The notes below the pieces were generated by a model that made no database searches, was not told where the DNA came from, and saw nothing but the letters and a program-made list of their open reading frames with translations. Positions 8,841-17,713 of a stretch of 64,000 nt of DNA are shown here, one piece after another. The DNA lies in the NCBI GenBank assembly GCA_937770485.1, contig CALJHX010000020.1, positions 62,001-126,000 of the forward strand, written 5' to 3'. Position 1 is the first letter of the stretch; the number at the start of each line of letters is the position of its first letter. A program made the position numbers and the translations under genes. The stretch comes from an uncultured Verrucomicrobiae bacterium. GTDB taxonomy: Bacteria > Verrucomicrobiota > Verrucomicrobiia > Limisphaerales > UBA1096.

Positions 8841-10334
8841 CTACTTTATGGGTTGCATCGTCAATGGATCGCGCATCGGCAGCTCTTTCACCCCGCCCTT
8901 GGCCAAACGGCCTAAGTTCACCGGATGATCCGGGTGACCCTTCAGAATCTCCTCTTTTTGACCGACAATCAGGATGATCACTTGGCCAAGCTTGAGCCGC
9001 CGCTTGGCCACGCGCTGCACTGCGGCGATGTCCACCACCTCGATGTTGTCGCGGTAGTTCGCCCAGTAATCCGGCTGCGTGGCGTAGCGGCCAATCATCT
9101 CGTCGCGGGCAAACGCCGAGACCACCTGCGACGCGGAGGCGAAGTTGTTCGGAAACGTGTCGATGAACGACTTTTTCGCCGTTAGCAGTTCCTCCGCCGT
9201 CACTGGCTCCCGTGTGATTCGCTCGATCTCCTCAAGCACGATTGACGTCGCGAAGGCGACCGTACGCGACTTGGACTGGAATCCGGCGCGGAACACCACC
9301 GGATAATGCGCCCCCCCCGGAAACGCCGACCGCGCCGAGTAGGCCAGGCCCTCGTCCGAGCGCACGCGGTTGGTAATGCGCGACGTGAAGCCGCCGCCGC
9401 CGAGCACGTCGTTCATCATCTGGATCGCGTAATAGTCCGGGTCGTCCCAGCGGATGCCCGGCAGTATGATCGACACGCGACCCTGGTTAACGTCCTTATC
9501 GACAATATAGACTCCCGACTTGCCGTACTCCCGTTGCTGCGGCACCGGCGGCGTTTTTTTACCGGGGTGCGGCCAGGCGGCGAACACGCCGTCGAGCCGC
9601 TTGAGCATCGCTTCGCGATCGAAGTCGCCGCTGATCGACACGATGAAGTTTCGTGGATGCACCCACTCGTGGTGGAACGCCAAAAGATCCTCCCGGCGAA
9701 TTCCCTCGAGCGACGCGGCCGTCGTGTGGCGGTTGAACCAAAAGTCCTCGCCGTACGCGAGGAAGTTGCGTTCCCGCGACTCGATGTTTCTTGAGTCGTC
9801 GTTGCGCTGCTTCAGCCCCTGCAACGCCTGGGTCTTGCGCAGCGCCAGTTTGTCCTCCTGAAAACTCGGCGCGGCCAGCACAGCCCTCAAAATCTCAAAG
9901 CCACGATCGACGTCCTTCGACAGCAGATTCAGGCTCACGCTGCCGTTTAACCCCCCCAAACTGCTCGAAAGCCTTGCCGCGAGAAACTCCAGTTCCTCGT
10001 CCAGTTCGTCCGCCGGCGATGACGGAATCCCGCCTCGTGCCATCAGTGAACCAGTTAGGCCGGCCAAGCCCTCCTTGCCTTTCGGGTCGAGGTAGCTGCC
10101 GCCGCGGATGTTCACCGAAAGGTCAATCAGAGGCCGTTCGCGATCAGGGTAAATGTAAACAACCGTGCCTGATTCCAACTCCACGCGGTAGTCGGCCGGG
10201 TTTGGAGCATCATAAATTAGTGGCGGGAATATCAACTTCTCCGGTCGGTCCGGAATCTCCTGTGCCTGGCCAAGCGCCAGCCCAAGGACCGCAACCGAGC
10301 CGAGCGCCATATTTTGCTTTACCGATAAATTCAT
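8841..10334 (-). CDS. M16 peptidase partner subunit (lacks the zinc motif)
   Basis: The 497-residue protein starts with a signal peptide ending in LALGQA|Q. It has the two-lobed M16 fold: the first lobe has LIDLSVNIRGGSYLDP, where an active enzyme has HxxEH, but no HxxEH is present. The second lobe keeps the substrate-binding R/Y segment (SRITNRVRSDEGLAYSARS, Arg and Tyr conserved). In heterodimeric M16B enzymes one subunit carries zinc and the other this R/Y motif, so I infer it pairs with the product of the next gene upstream. The two genes are 16 bases apart. Palindrome copies at 8899 and 8982 read LAK and LGQ; a one-mismatch copy at 10266 encodes the signal-peptide end. Confidence 0.88.
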   Translation of the reverse strand: MNLSVKQNMALGSVAVLGLALGQAQEIPDRPEKLIFPPLIYDAPNPADYRVELESGTVVYIYPDRERPLIDLSVNIRGGSYLDPKGKEGLAGLTGSLMARGGIPSSPADELDEELEFLAARLSSSLGGLNGSVSLNLLSKDVDRGFEILRAVLAAPSFQEDKLALRKTQALQGLKQRNDDSRNIESRERNFLAYGEDFWFNRHTTAASLEGIRREDLLAFHHEWVHPRNFIVSISGDFDREAMLKRLDGVFAAWPHPGKKTPPVPQQREYGKSGVYIVDKDVNQGRVSIILPGIRWDDPDYYAIQMMNDVLGGGGFTSRITNRVRSDEGLAYSARSAFPGGAHYPVVFRAGFQSKSRTVAFATSIVLEEIERITREPVTAEELLTAKKSFIDTFPNNFASASQVVSAFARDEMIGRYATQPDYWANYRDNIEVVDIAAVQRVAKRRLKLGQVIILIVGQKEEILKGHPDHPVNLGRLAKGGVKELPMRDPLTMQPIK

Positions 10335-10350
10335 TTTTGTTGTTCCTTGA

Positions 10351-12120
10351 TTATTTGCTCAATTCAGCGATTCGCTCCGCCACTTTCAACATGATGATTT
10401 TCATCAGGCCTTGCTGCTTGCCATCCGCTTGCCCGAGCTGGGCCTCCATCGTCTGCAACTGTTCCTGCAGTCGCTCGAGGTTTATCTCCGACTTGATCTG
10501 GTTGGCGATGCGGCGCACGACCGCCTGCTGCTCGCCACTCAACCCGGCCAGCGCAGGATCGTCCGGTATCTTCGCTCCTGCCTTCCGAGTGAATGTCGCT
10601 ACGGTGCGATTTTTCTTTGTAAGATATTTTTGGGCCACGCGCCGGATGTCCTCCACCGTGACCTCGAGAATACTCGGGATTTCTGTATTGATCGATTTCC
10701 AGTCGCCTCCTCCTTCGTACTGAATCAATTGCACCAGTAGATGAAAGTTCGATGAAGCACGGCGCACTGCCATCGCGGCAAAATTATTTTTAACCTTCTG
10801 TAACTCTCGTGCGGAGACTGGCTCGTTCTTCAACCGCTCAACCTCTGCGTAAATCGCCGCCTCGACGTCGCCCGGTGTTTTCGGCTCCTTCGCCTCACCG
10901 CCGATGTTGAACATACCGGCATACTTTCGTGCCATTTGATGGGCGAACGCCGACGTAGCCACTTCGCCGCCAAGCACGAGCGCCTTGTGCAACCGACCGG
11001 AGCGTCCGGACAACACCGCCGCGAGCACCTCCAAGGCGTAGGCGTCGGGATGCCCCGCTGCCGGCGTATGCCACAGGATGTCCACCTGCGGATTGGCCTC
11101 CGCCTCAGCGTTCATTCGCTTCTCAACTTTCTGTGCCACTTCCTCAGTGACGACCTCGGGCGGATTGCGTTTGCCTCGCGGGATGCGCTCGAAGTAGCGC
11201 TCGCAAAGCTTGGCCGCCTCGTCGGCTTTAAAGTCGCCAACGAGTATGAGAGTGATGTTTTGCGGCGCATAGTGGAGAGCATAAAACTCGTCTGCCTGCG
11301 CCTTGGTGATGGCAGGGATGTCTGACGGCCAGCCGATCACTGGCCAGCCGTACGGGTGCGACTCCCAGAACATCGCCTCGAGCGATTCCTGAAATTTACC
11401 GAGCGGCGTGGACTCGGTACGCATGCGCCGCTCCTCGAACACCACGTCTCGCTCGGCGTAAAACTCGCGGAACACCGGCCTCAACAGCCGCTCCGACTCC
11501 ATCCACGCCCAAAGCTCGAGCTTGTTCGCCGGCACGGTAATGAAGTAGCCGGTCATGTCGTTGGACGTGAAGGCGTTCATGCCGGACGCGCCGGCTGTGG
11601 TGTAGATGCGGTCGAACTCGTTCTTGACGAGCACCTCGCGCTGCGCGGCGATCAGTTCCTTGAACTCGGCCTCAAGTTCGCGATAGCGCTTGGTCTTGTT
11701 TTCCGGCTTGGCAATGTCATCGATCTCGCCGCGCCGCAGGGCCAGCCGCATCTTGGCCTCCTCCCGGCGCATGGCGTCGCGGACCACTTCCTGCTGATCA
11801 ATGATCTCAGCGTCGCGCTTGGCATCGCTCGTGCCGATGGTCGGCGTGCCCTTGAACATCATGTGCTCGAAGAGGTGCGCGATGCCGGTGATGCCAGGGC
11901 GCTCGTTGACGCTGCCGACGCGCGCCACCCATCCACCGGCGATGACCGGCGAGTGGTGCCGCTCGATCATGAGCAGTTTCATGCCGTTGGAGAGCGTGCG
12001 CTCGTCTACCGGCACTTGCTGCGCCTGGCCAAGCGCCACTCCGGCGAGGGTGATTGCCAAGCCAAGCGCTTGCCCAAGCGCCCGGCGGTGGTGTCGTTGT
12101 ATTCCTGTTTTTGATTTCAC
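10351..12120 (-). CDS. Zinc-dependent M16 family peptidase (catalytic subunit)
   Basis: The catalytic motif is intact: HLFEHMMFKGT, the inverted zincin HxxEH, with the downstream Glu in the FEERRM region. I place the start at the GTG at 12120, giving 589 residues with a signal peptide (QALGLAITLAGVALGQA|Q), because the frame upstream of it is rich in Arg and Gly with no family match. The segment at about residues 80-190 is expanded and charged, likely helical. M16 proteins degrade peptides in the periplasm. It precedes its presumed R/Y partner by 16 bases. The signal peptide is partly written by variants of the TTGGCCAA palindrome. Confidence 0.88.
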   Translation of the reverse strand: MKSKTGIQRHHRRALGQALGLAITLAGVALGQAQQVPVDERTLSNGMKLLMIERHHSPVIAGGWVARVGSVNERPGITGIAHLFEHMMFKGTPTIGTSDAKRDAEIIDQQEVVRDAMRREEAKMRLALRRGEIDDIAKPENKTKRYRELEAEFKELIAAQREVLVKNEFDRIYTTAGASGMNAFTSNDMTGYFITVPANKLELWAWMESERLLRPVFREFYAERDVVFEERRMRTESTPLGKFQESLEAMFWESHPYGWPVIGWPSDIPAITKAQADEFYALHYAPQNITLILVGDFKADEAAKLCERYFERIPRGKRNPPEVVTEEVAQKVEKRMNAEAEANPQVDILWHTPAAGHPDAYALEVLAAVLSGRSGRLHKALVLGGEVATSAFAHQMARKYAGMFNIGGEAKEPKTPGDVEAAIYAEVERLKNEPVSARELQKVKNNFAAMAVRRASSNFHLLVQLIQYEGGGDWKSINTEIPSILEVTVEDIRRVAQKYLTKKNRTVATFTRKAGAKIPDDPALAGLSGEQQAVVRRIANQIKSEINLERLQEQLQTMEAQLGQADGKQQGLMKIIMLKVAERIAELSK

Positions 12121-12176
12121 AGTTAAATTGCTGCTGTGTGTTAGAGGACTGCCTCGGTCCGACCAATCCCAATCCC

Positions 12177-12869
12177 TCAGTTCGCAGCCGCGTCTGGGAT
12201 GTCGAACACCGTCAGGCCAAGCACGATCAGCAAAACCCCGAACATCAGCCGAAACCAGACCTTGGCCGCAAGCCAACGCGGCTTGGCCAGCATCCACTGG
12301 ATCATGTCACGCATGCGCCACGGCGAGATCACCATCCACATCGACATGACGATGATCATGTACGCCCAAACGGCGAACACCAGCCGCCACTCCCACATGT
12401 GCGCCACCGGCGTGTCGAGCATGTAGTGGCGCTGTGTGTCGAGCATCAGCTTGGCCAGCAGCAGCATGAAAACCGCCAGGCCGCGCACCGCCAAAAAGTC
12501 CCGCAGATAAATGCACGAGCCGATCCCCACCGCGCCGAAGCCGATGTAAAACCAATGCTTGATTTCCCGGTAGTCCGCCATGTCCTCAGACTTTATGTTC
12601 CAGAGAAACCAAGCAGTGGCGGCAAGAATCAACACGTAGCCGGGCGCGTTGGCGCGGGGGAACGCACGCATCGCCTGGCCAACCGCAGCCGGCCTGGCCA
12701 AGCTGTAGCCGGAGAGTGCCACCAGGCACACGCCAAGTAAAATCGACAAGTTGGCCAAGCTTATCACATTGTTCATCTCGATGCCGATGTAAAGAAACAC
12801 ACCGACAAACGCCAGCAGGAAACCAAACAGCGGTAGCGCCGCCGCCGACTCTTTTGTTTGCTCTTTCAC
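12177..12869 (-). CDS. Conserved multi-pass membrane protein of unknown function
   Basis: The 230-residue protein has about seven hydrophobic segments (residues 12-30, 36-55, 75-93, 105-123, 130-147, 165-185, 207-225), so it should sit in the inner membrane. I recognise no catalytic motif and no family. Conserved-looking charged and aromatic residues lie between helices 3 and 6 (KHWFYIGFG, DTQRHYMLDTPVAHMWEWR). It starts 3 bases after the miaB stop and ends 56 bases before the M16 gene, so it belongs to the apt-miaB-M16 transcription unit. The TTGGCCAA copy at 12751 encodes LAN in helix 2. Confidence 0.7.
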   Translation of the reverse strand: MKEQTKESAAALPLFGFLLAFVGVFLYIGIEMNNVISLANLSILLGVCLVALSGYSLARPAAVGQAMRAFPRANAPGYVLILAATAWFLWNIKSEDMADYREIKHWFYIGFGAVGIGSCIYLRDFLAVRGLAVFMLLLAKLMLDTQRHYMLDTPVAHMWEWRLVFAVWAYMIIVMSMWMVISPWRMRDMIQWMLAKPRWLAAKVWFRLMFGVLLIVLGLTVFDIPDAAAN

Positions 12870-12872
12870 GAG

Positions 12873-14231
12873 TCAGTTTAAATTCACGATGGCCGGGTCG
12901 CCGTACAGAGTAAACGAGCCGTTGCGGGTGATTTTCAATTCCATCAGCTCTCCGTGGAACCGGTTGCCGCCGTCGAACACCACGATCTTGTTGCACCGCG
13001 TGCGCCCCTCCATCCGGGCGGCATTGCGGCGGCTTGGCCCCTCGACGAGCACCTCCATCGTTTTGCCGACAAATTTCTCATATCGCCTGGCCCCCATCTC
13101 ATTGATCACCGCGAGCACCATCGCGTGCCGCTGCTCGATCAACTCCCTCGGCAGTTGGTTCTCCATTGCGGCCGCCGGCGTGTCGCGGCGCGTGGAGTAC
13201 TTGAAAACAAACGCATTGTCGAACTGAACCTCGCGGCAGAGCGACATCGTCGCCTCAAACTCCTCCTCCGTCTCGCCGGGAAACCCGACGATGATGTCCG
13301 TCGTGACGCCGATGCCCGGCCTGACGGCACGCAGCTTGCCGACGATCTCCAAAAACCGCTTGCGCGTGTAGCCGCGGTGCATCCGCTTGAGCATCGCGTC
13401 GCTACCGCTCTGCACCGGGATGTGTGCGCTTTCGCAGAGCTTGGCCAAACGCCCGTACGCCTCGATCAAGTCGTCGCCGTAGCCCTTGGGGTGCGGCGAG
13501 GTGAAGCGAATCCGGTCCAGCCCGTCGATCCCGTGCACCGCCTCGATCAACTGCACGAACGCCGACTTGCCATCCCGCTCACCGATCTCGCGGCGGCCGT
13601 AGCTCGTCACGATCTGCCCGAGCAGCGTCACCTCGCGCACGCCGCGGTTCACCAGCTCGCGGCACTCGCTGACGATGTCGTCGATCGATCGGCTCCGCTC
13701 CCGGCCGCGCGTGTCTGGCACGATGCAGAACGTACAAAACTGGTTGCACCCCTGCATGATGCTAACGAACGAAGTGACCGGTCTTTTGTCGCTCGCGCCG
13801 TTGAGTAGATGCTCGCGGATCGTCGCCTCGCTGCCCTTCTCCTCGCCGGTATCGACCACTCCCCCGGCGCGGCCGGCTAGCAGGTCGCCGATGTGATCGG
13901 CCGTGCGATGAAATTTTTGCGTGCCGACCACGAGGTCCACGTCCGGCAGCTTGTCGATCAGCTCCCGCCCGCGGCTCTGCGCCATGCAGCCCATGAAGCC
14001 CAGCACCGCCTTGCGGTTTTTCGAGCGCAACTGCCCCGCGACGTGGCTCATTTTGCCGAGCGCCTTCTGCTCGGCGGCATCGCGCACGCTGCACGTGTTG
14101 AGCAGGATGACATCCGCCGTCAGCGCGTCGGCCGTCATGCTGTAGCCCTTGGCCACCAACTGCGCCGCGACCGCCTCGGAGTCGCGCTCGTTCATCTGGC
14201 AACCGTAAGTTTTTATAAAGACACTCGGCAT
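12873..14231 (-). CDS. miaB: tRNA-2-methylthio-N6-dimethylallyladenosine synthase
   Basis: MiaB is a radical-SAM methylthiotransferase that converts i6A37 to ms2i6A37 in tRNA. The 452-residue product (ATG at 14231, MPSVFIKTYGCQMNERDSE) has the UPF0004 domain with Cys residues at about 10, 46 and 80 for the auxiliary 4Fe-4S cluster. The radical-SAM CxxxCxxC appears in CNQFCTFCIVPDTRGRERSR, and a C-terminal TRAM domain begins about residue 375. Length matches the family (about 440-475). Downstream of apt by 14 bases. The palindrome copy at 13441 reads LAK. Confidence 0.95.
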   Translation of the reverse strand: MPSVFIKTYGCQMNERDSEAVAAQLVAKGYSMTADALTADVILLNTCSVRDAAEQKALGKMSHVAGQLRSKNRKAVLGFMGCMAQSRGRELIDKLPDVDLVVGTQKFHRTADHIGDLLAGRAGGVVDTGEEKGSEATIREHLLNGASDKRPVTSFVSIMQGCNQFCTFCIVPDTRGRERSRSIDDIVSECRELVNRGVREVTLLGQIVTSYGRREIGERDGKSAFVQLIEAVHGIDGLDRIRFTSPHPKGYGDDLIEAYGRLAKLCESAHIPVQSGSDAMLKRMHRGYTRKRFLEIVGKLRAVRPGIGVTTDIIVGFPGETEEEFEATMSLCREVQFDNAFVFKYSTRRDTPAAAMENQLPRELIEQRHAMVLAVINEMGARRYEKFVGKTMEVLVEGPSRRNAARMEGRTRCNKIVVFDGGNRFHGELMELKITRNGSFTLYGDPAIVNLN

Positions 14232-14245
14232 CCGCTGCTCACTTA

Positions 14246-14782
14246 TCAATACCTCACCAGCGACCGCACCGGTGCGGCGCCCATTTTGGCCCGGCCGTCA
14301 AGAAAGCCCAGCTCAATGAAAAACACCGCCTCTACCACCAGCCCGCCGGCTTTGGCCACGACGCTCGCCGCCGCCGCCGCCGTGCCGCCCGTGGCCAACA
14401 GATCATCCACCAACAGCACACGTTGGCCCGCCGAGACGGCGTCTGTGTGGATGGCAATAGTGTTACTGCCGTACTCAAGCTCGTAGCTCTCCTCGATGAT
14501 TTCCCAAGGCAACTTGCCCTTTTTGCGGATCGGCACGAAGCCCACGCCCAACTCGCGGGCCATCGCCGCGCCGAAAATAAAGCCGCGCGCATCGATCCCG
14601 GCGACGACGTCCACCGTGTCGGCCGAGTGCCCGCTGAGCAGGTGGCTGATGCAGCCGTCGAGCAGCCGGGCGTCAGCCAACACCGGCGTGATGTCCTTGA
14701 ATTGAATCCCCTTCTCGGGGAAATCCGGCACGTTGCGGATCTCCGCCTGCAATTCCTCCAACGTGACGTCGGTCGAAGCCAT
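14246..14782 (-). CDS. apt: Adenine phosphoribosyltransferase
   Basis: Apt makes AMP from adenine and PRPP in purine salvage. The 178-residue product (ATG at 14782, MASTDVTLEELQAEIRNVPD) has the expected length, the hood segment PDFPEKGIQFKDITPVL and the PRPP-binding loop VLLVDDLLATGGTAAAA. The frame is open further upstream, but that part overlaps the sigma-factor remnant and has no family similarity, so the later ATG is preferred. It is the first gene of the apt-miaB-membrane protein-M16 unit. A TTGGCCAA copy at 14801 lies in its leader, 19 bases before the start codon. Confidence 0.94.
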   Translation of the reverse strand: MASTDVTLEELQAEIRNVPDFPEKGIQFKDITPVLADARLLDGCISHLLSGHSADTVDVVAGIDARGFIFGAAMARELGVGFVPIRKKGKLPWEIIEESYELEYGSNTIAIHTDAVSAGQRVLLVDDLLATGGTAAAAASVVAKAGGLVVEAVFFIELGFLDGRAKMGAAPVRSLVRY

Positions 14783-14820
14783 GGCGGGCAATGTCTCCGC
14801 TTGGCCAACCGGCGTCGAGT

Positions 14821-14946
14821 TTATTGCGGTGAAGCCTCGAGTTGATCGAGGGTTTTTCGGAGCTTGGCCAAGGCGCCGTTCTGTAACTGGCGAATCCGAT
14901 CGTGCGTGAAGCCGAACCGGTGGCCGATCTCCTCGAGCGTGGATAC
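14821..14946 (-). pseudogene. Remnant of a sigma-70 family factor, region 4.2 only
   Basis: In a frame different from apt, the minus strand encodes [20 protein letters not shown] followed by LQNGALAKLRKTLDQLEASPQ and a TAA at 14821-14823. This is the helix-turn-helix of sigma-70 region 4.2, which contacts the -35 box, with the familiar end RIRQLQNxALxKLR. Upstream the frame stays open but loses all similarity, passes an A8/T8 run at 14958-14965 and reaches the guaB start on the other strand, so regions 1 to 4.1 are missing. The helix itself looks undamaged. A TTGGCCAA copy at 14864 writes the LAK of GALAKL. It is probably a truncated gene; a short expressed peptide cannot be excluded. Confidence 0.75.
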
Positions 14947-15008
14947 AAGCGAGCAAGAAAAAAAAGAAACAGCTTGCCAGCGCCCCCCCGGATCATGGAC
15001 AATCGGAC

Positions 15009-16577
15009 ATGGCGGCAGAACAAAGCGCAGGCTTACTCGATTCAGCCTTTTATCAACCGGCGAACATATTTTTCCCGGCCCAGGCTGGCTTGGCCCTGAC
15101 GTACGACGATCTCACCCTTTCAACACTTTACTCGGAGATTCTCCCGAGAAACGCCTCGCTCGACACCGAGTTGGCGGGGGGATTGCGCCTGCACCTCCCA
15201 GTCATCTCAGCCGACATGGACACCGTCACCGAGTCGCGCATGGCCACCGGCATGGCGCTCAACGGCGGCCTTGGCCTGATCCACTACAACATGCCGGAGA
15301 AGCAGCAGCTCAAAGAGGTTAGCCGCGTCAAGAACCACGTCCACGGACTCATCCAGGAGCCGATCACCGTCGCGCCCGACAAGACCGTGGGCGACGTGAT
15401 CGAGTTGATCGAGACCAAGCGCTACTCCTTCAGCACCTTCCCCGTCGTGGGCGACGACCGCAAACTCGTCGGCCTGCTCTCCGGCAACGTCCTCAAACCG
15501 CGCTACGCCGCCAAGCAAGTCACCGGCGCACTCGTCCCGCGCGACCAGGTGCAAACCATCCGCCAAAGCCAGCTCGGCGCAGATCCGATCGCCATCGCCG
15601 ACCAGTTTTTTACCGACCACCCCGGCATCAACAAACTGCTGGTGGTAGACGATAACGACGAACTCCACGGCCTATTCACCCTGAGCGACATCGAGCGCAT
15701 CACCACCGAGAAACTCTCGCAGTTCCGCCCGGCGCGCGACGATCACTTCCGGCTGCTCTGCGGCGCAGCCGTCTCCACCCCGCGCAACGACGACGGCGAA
15801 CTCGACCGCGAACGCATCGTGACGCACATAGGCGCACTGATCGAGCGCGGCGCGGACGTCATCGCCGTCTCCACCGCGCATGGCCACTCGAAGGGCGTCG
15901 GCGACGCCGTCGCATTGATCCGCGCAGCGTATCCAGATTTACCCCTCATCGCCGGCAACGTCACCACCGCGGCCGGGGTTGACTACCTCGCCGACAAAGG
16001 CGCGAACATCATCAAAATTGGCCAGGGTCCCGGCTCAATCTGCACCACGCGACTCGTCGCCGGGGTGGGCATACCACAGATGACCGCCCTCTACGTCGCC
16101 AGTCAGGCGGCCAAGGCTAAAGGCGTGAGCCTCCTCGCCGACGGCGGCATCACCAAGTCGGGCGACATCGTCAAGGCACTCACGCTCGCCGACGGCGTGA
16201 TCTGCGGCGGCCTGCTCGCAGGCTGCCCGGAGACACCCGGGCAAGTGATGGAGATCAGCGGTAAACTCTACAAACAATACCGCGGCATGGGCAGTTTGGC
16301 CGCGATGAAATCCGGCTCCGCCGCCCGCTACGGCCACGCGCCGAGAGACGCCAACCGCAAAGTCGCCGCCGAAGGCATCGAGGCGCTCAAGGAAGTGTCG
16401 GAGAATCTGGATCAGCTCCTGGCCCAGTTGATCGGGGGCGTCCAAGCCGGCATGGGCTACCTCGGCGCAGCCACCCTGCCCGACCTCCGGGCCAAGGCCC
16501 GCTACACCCGAATCAGCCCGGCCGGCCAAAAGGAAGCCGCCCCCCACGACGTCGTCGAAATGAAAGCCAGCTCCTAA
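15009..16577 (+). CDS. guaB: Inosine-5'-monophosphate dehydrogenase
   Basis: GuaB oxidises IMP to XMP with NAD+, the first committed step of GMP synthesis. The 522-residue protein starts with an N-terminal TYDDLTLS block and [16 protein letters not shown]. Two CBS domains lie at about residues 105-225. The catalytic loop is intact, [17 protein letters not shown], with the active-site Cys that forms the covalent intermediate. The flap contains [19 protein letters not shown], where many enzymes have GSxxRYxQ. The stop lies 4 bases after the convergent rlmN stop. The start has no clear Shine-Dalgarno; the sigma remnant lies just upstream on the other strand. Confidence 0.93.
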   Translation: MAAEQSAGLLDSAFYQPANIFFPAQAGLALTYDDLTLSTLYSEILPRNASLDTELAGGLRLHLPVISADMDTVTESRMATGMALNGGLGLIHYNMPEKQQLKEVSRVKNHVHGLIQEPITVAPDKTVGDVIELIETKRYSFSTFPVVGDDRKLVGLLSGNVLKPRYAAKQVTGALVPRDQVQTIRQSQLGADPIAIADQFFTDHPGINKLLVVDDNDELHGLFTLSDIERITTEKLSQFRPARDDHFRLLCGAAVSTPRNDDGELDRERIVTHIGALIERGADVIAVSTAHGHSKGVGDAVALIRAAYPDLPLIAGNVTTAAGVDYLADKGANIIKIGQGPGSICTTRLVAGVGIPQMTALYVASQAAKAKGVSLLADGGITKSGDIVKALTLADGVICGGLLAGCPETPGQVMEISGKLYKQYRGMGSLAAMKSGSAARYGHAPRDANRKVAAEGIEALKEVSENLDQLLAQLIGGVQAGMGYLGAATLPDLRAKARYTRISPAGQKEAAPHDVVEMKASS

Positions 16578-17713
16578 CCCGCTTGGCCAACCACTTGGGT
16601 TACAGCAGTTTTCTTCTCCGACTTGAGGCGGAGTTGGCCGCAGGCGGCGTCGATGTCGGTGCCTTTTTCGATGCGCACGGTCACCCGGACGCCCTTCCGG
16701 TGCAGCGCGTCGCGGAACCGACCGACCGTCTCGTCGCTTGGCCGCTTTAGCTCTATGCCATCCACGGGGTTGTACGGGATGAGGTTGACCTTGCACTGCA
16801 GTCGCTTGGCCAAGCCGCTCAGCGCCTCGACCTGCTCCGGCCCGGTGTTGACGTCGTCGATCAAAATGTACTCAACCCAGATCATCCGGCCCTTGGCCTG
16901 CTGATACGCCTCGCAAGCGGAGATCAGTTCCTCGAGCGGATACTTGCGGTTGATTGGCATGATTTTGTCGCGCACATCGTCAGTCGCACCGTGCAACGAG
17001 ATCGCGAGGTGATATTGCTGCGGCATTTCGGCCAAGCGGCGAATCTGCGGCGCGAGGCCGCTGGTGGACACGGTGATCTTGCGCGCGCCGATGTTCAGCC
17101 CCCACGACGAGTTGAAAATCTCGAGCGCCCGTATGAGGTTGTCGTAGTTGGCGAGCGGCTCGCCCATGCCCATCATGACGATGTTGTTTACCAGCCCGCC
17201 CTGCGGCTTGGCCAGCTCACCGCCACTGGCCAAGTGCCAACGCTCGACGGCCAGCACTTGATCCACGATCTCGGATGCGTCGAGGTTGCGCTTGTAGCCC
17301 ATGAGGCCACTCGCACAAAACTTACAACCGTAGGCGCAACCGACCTGCGACGAGACACAGATCGTGTGCCGGTCGCTTCGGTTGCCCTCCCGGCCGACGG
17401 ATGCGGGAATCAACACACTCTCGATCAGCTCCCCGTCGGCGAGCCGCCAGAGGAATTTCACCGTGCCGTCCCGCGAGCGTTGCTCCTTGACCAACTCGAG
17501 TGGCTTGAGGAGAAATGAACCGGCAAGTTGCTCGCGCAACTCCTGCGGCAGATCGCTCATCTCGTCGATCGAGCTGGCACGCTTTTTATAGAGCCAGCCG
17601 AGGAGCTGCGTCACGCGGTAGCTTTTGTGCCCCCACTCGGCGAGGGTGCTCTCCACCTCCTCGGCGTTGAGCGAGCGCAGTTCTCGGTTCGGTGCTTGGA
17701 TGCGGTCAGTCAT
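16574..17713 (-). CDS. rlmN: Dual-specificity 23S rRNA/tRNA (adenine-C2) methyltransferase
   Basis: RlmN is a radical-SAM enzyme that methylates A2503 of 23S rRNA and A37 of some tRNAs. The 379-residue protein (ATG at 17713, [20 protein letters not shown]) has the cluster motif [11 protein letters not shown] and the C-terminal mechanistic Cys in [11 protein letters not shown]. Its ATG overlaps the glgP stop in ATGA, so the two are likely translationally coupled. The last residues VVGQAG are written by a TTGGCCAA copy at 16583-16590, and a full 12-mer at 16804 encodes GLAKR. Both extend or decorate the normal family sequence. Confidence 0.95.
   Translation of the reverse strand: MTDRIQAPNRELRSLNAEEVESTLAEWGHKSYRVTQLLGWLYKKRASSIDEMSDLPQELREQLAGSFLLKPLELVKEQRSRDGTVKFLWRLADGELIESVLIPASVGREGNRSDRHTICVSSQVGCAYGCKFCASGLMGYKRNLDASEIVDQVLAVERWHLASGGELAKPQGGLVNNIVMMGMGEPLANYDNLIRALEIFNSSWGLNIGARKITVSTSGLAPQIRRLAEMPQQYHLAISLHGATDDVRDKIMPINRKYPLEELISACEAYQQAKGRMIWVEYILIDDVNTGPEQVEALSGLAKRLQCKVNLIPYNPVDGIELKRPSDETVGRFRDALHRKGVRVTVRIEKGTDIDAACGQLRLKSEKKTAVTQVVGQAG
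16804..16815. repeat. GCTTGGCCAAGC palindrome, exact copy (in rlmN)
   Basis: Exact 12-mer inside rlmN, read on the minus strand as G-L-A-K-R in a helix-turn near residue 300. Confidence 0.9.

Noticed and set aside
12121-12297. N-terminal extension of the M16 peptidase frame
   Set aside because: The 59 residues are Arg/Gly/Asp-rich, have no family match and precede a good signal peptide; the GTG at 12120 is preferred.
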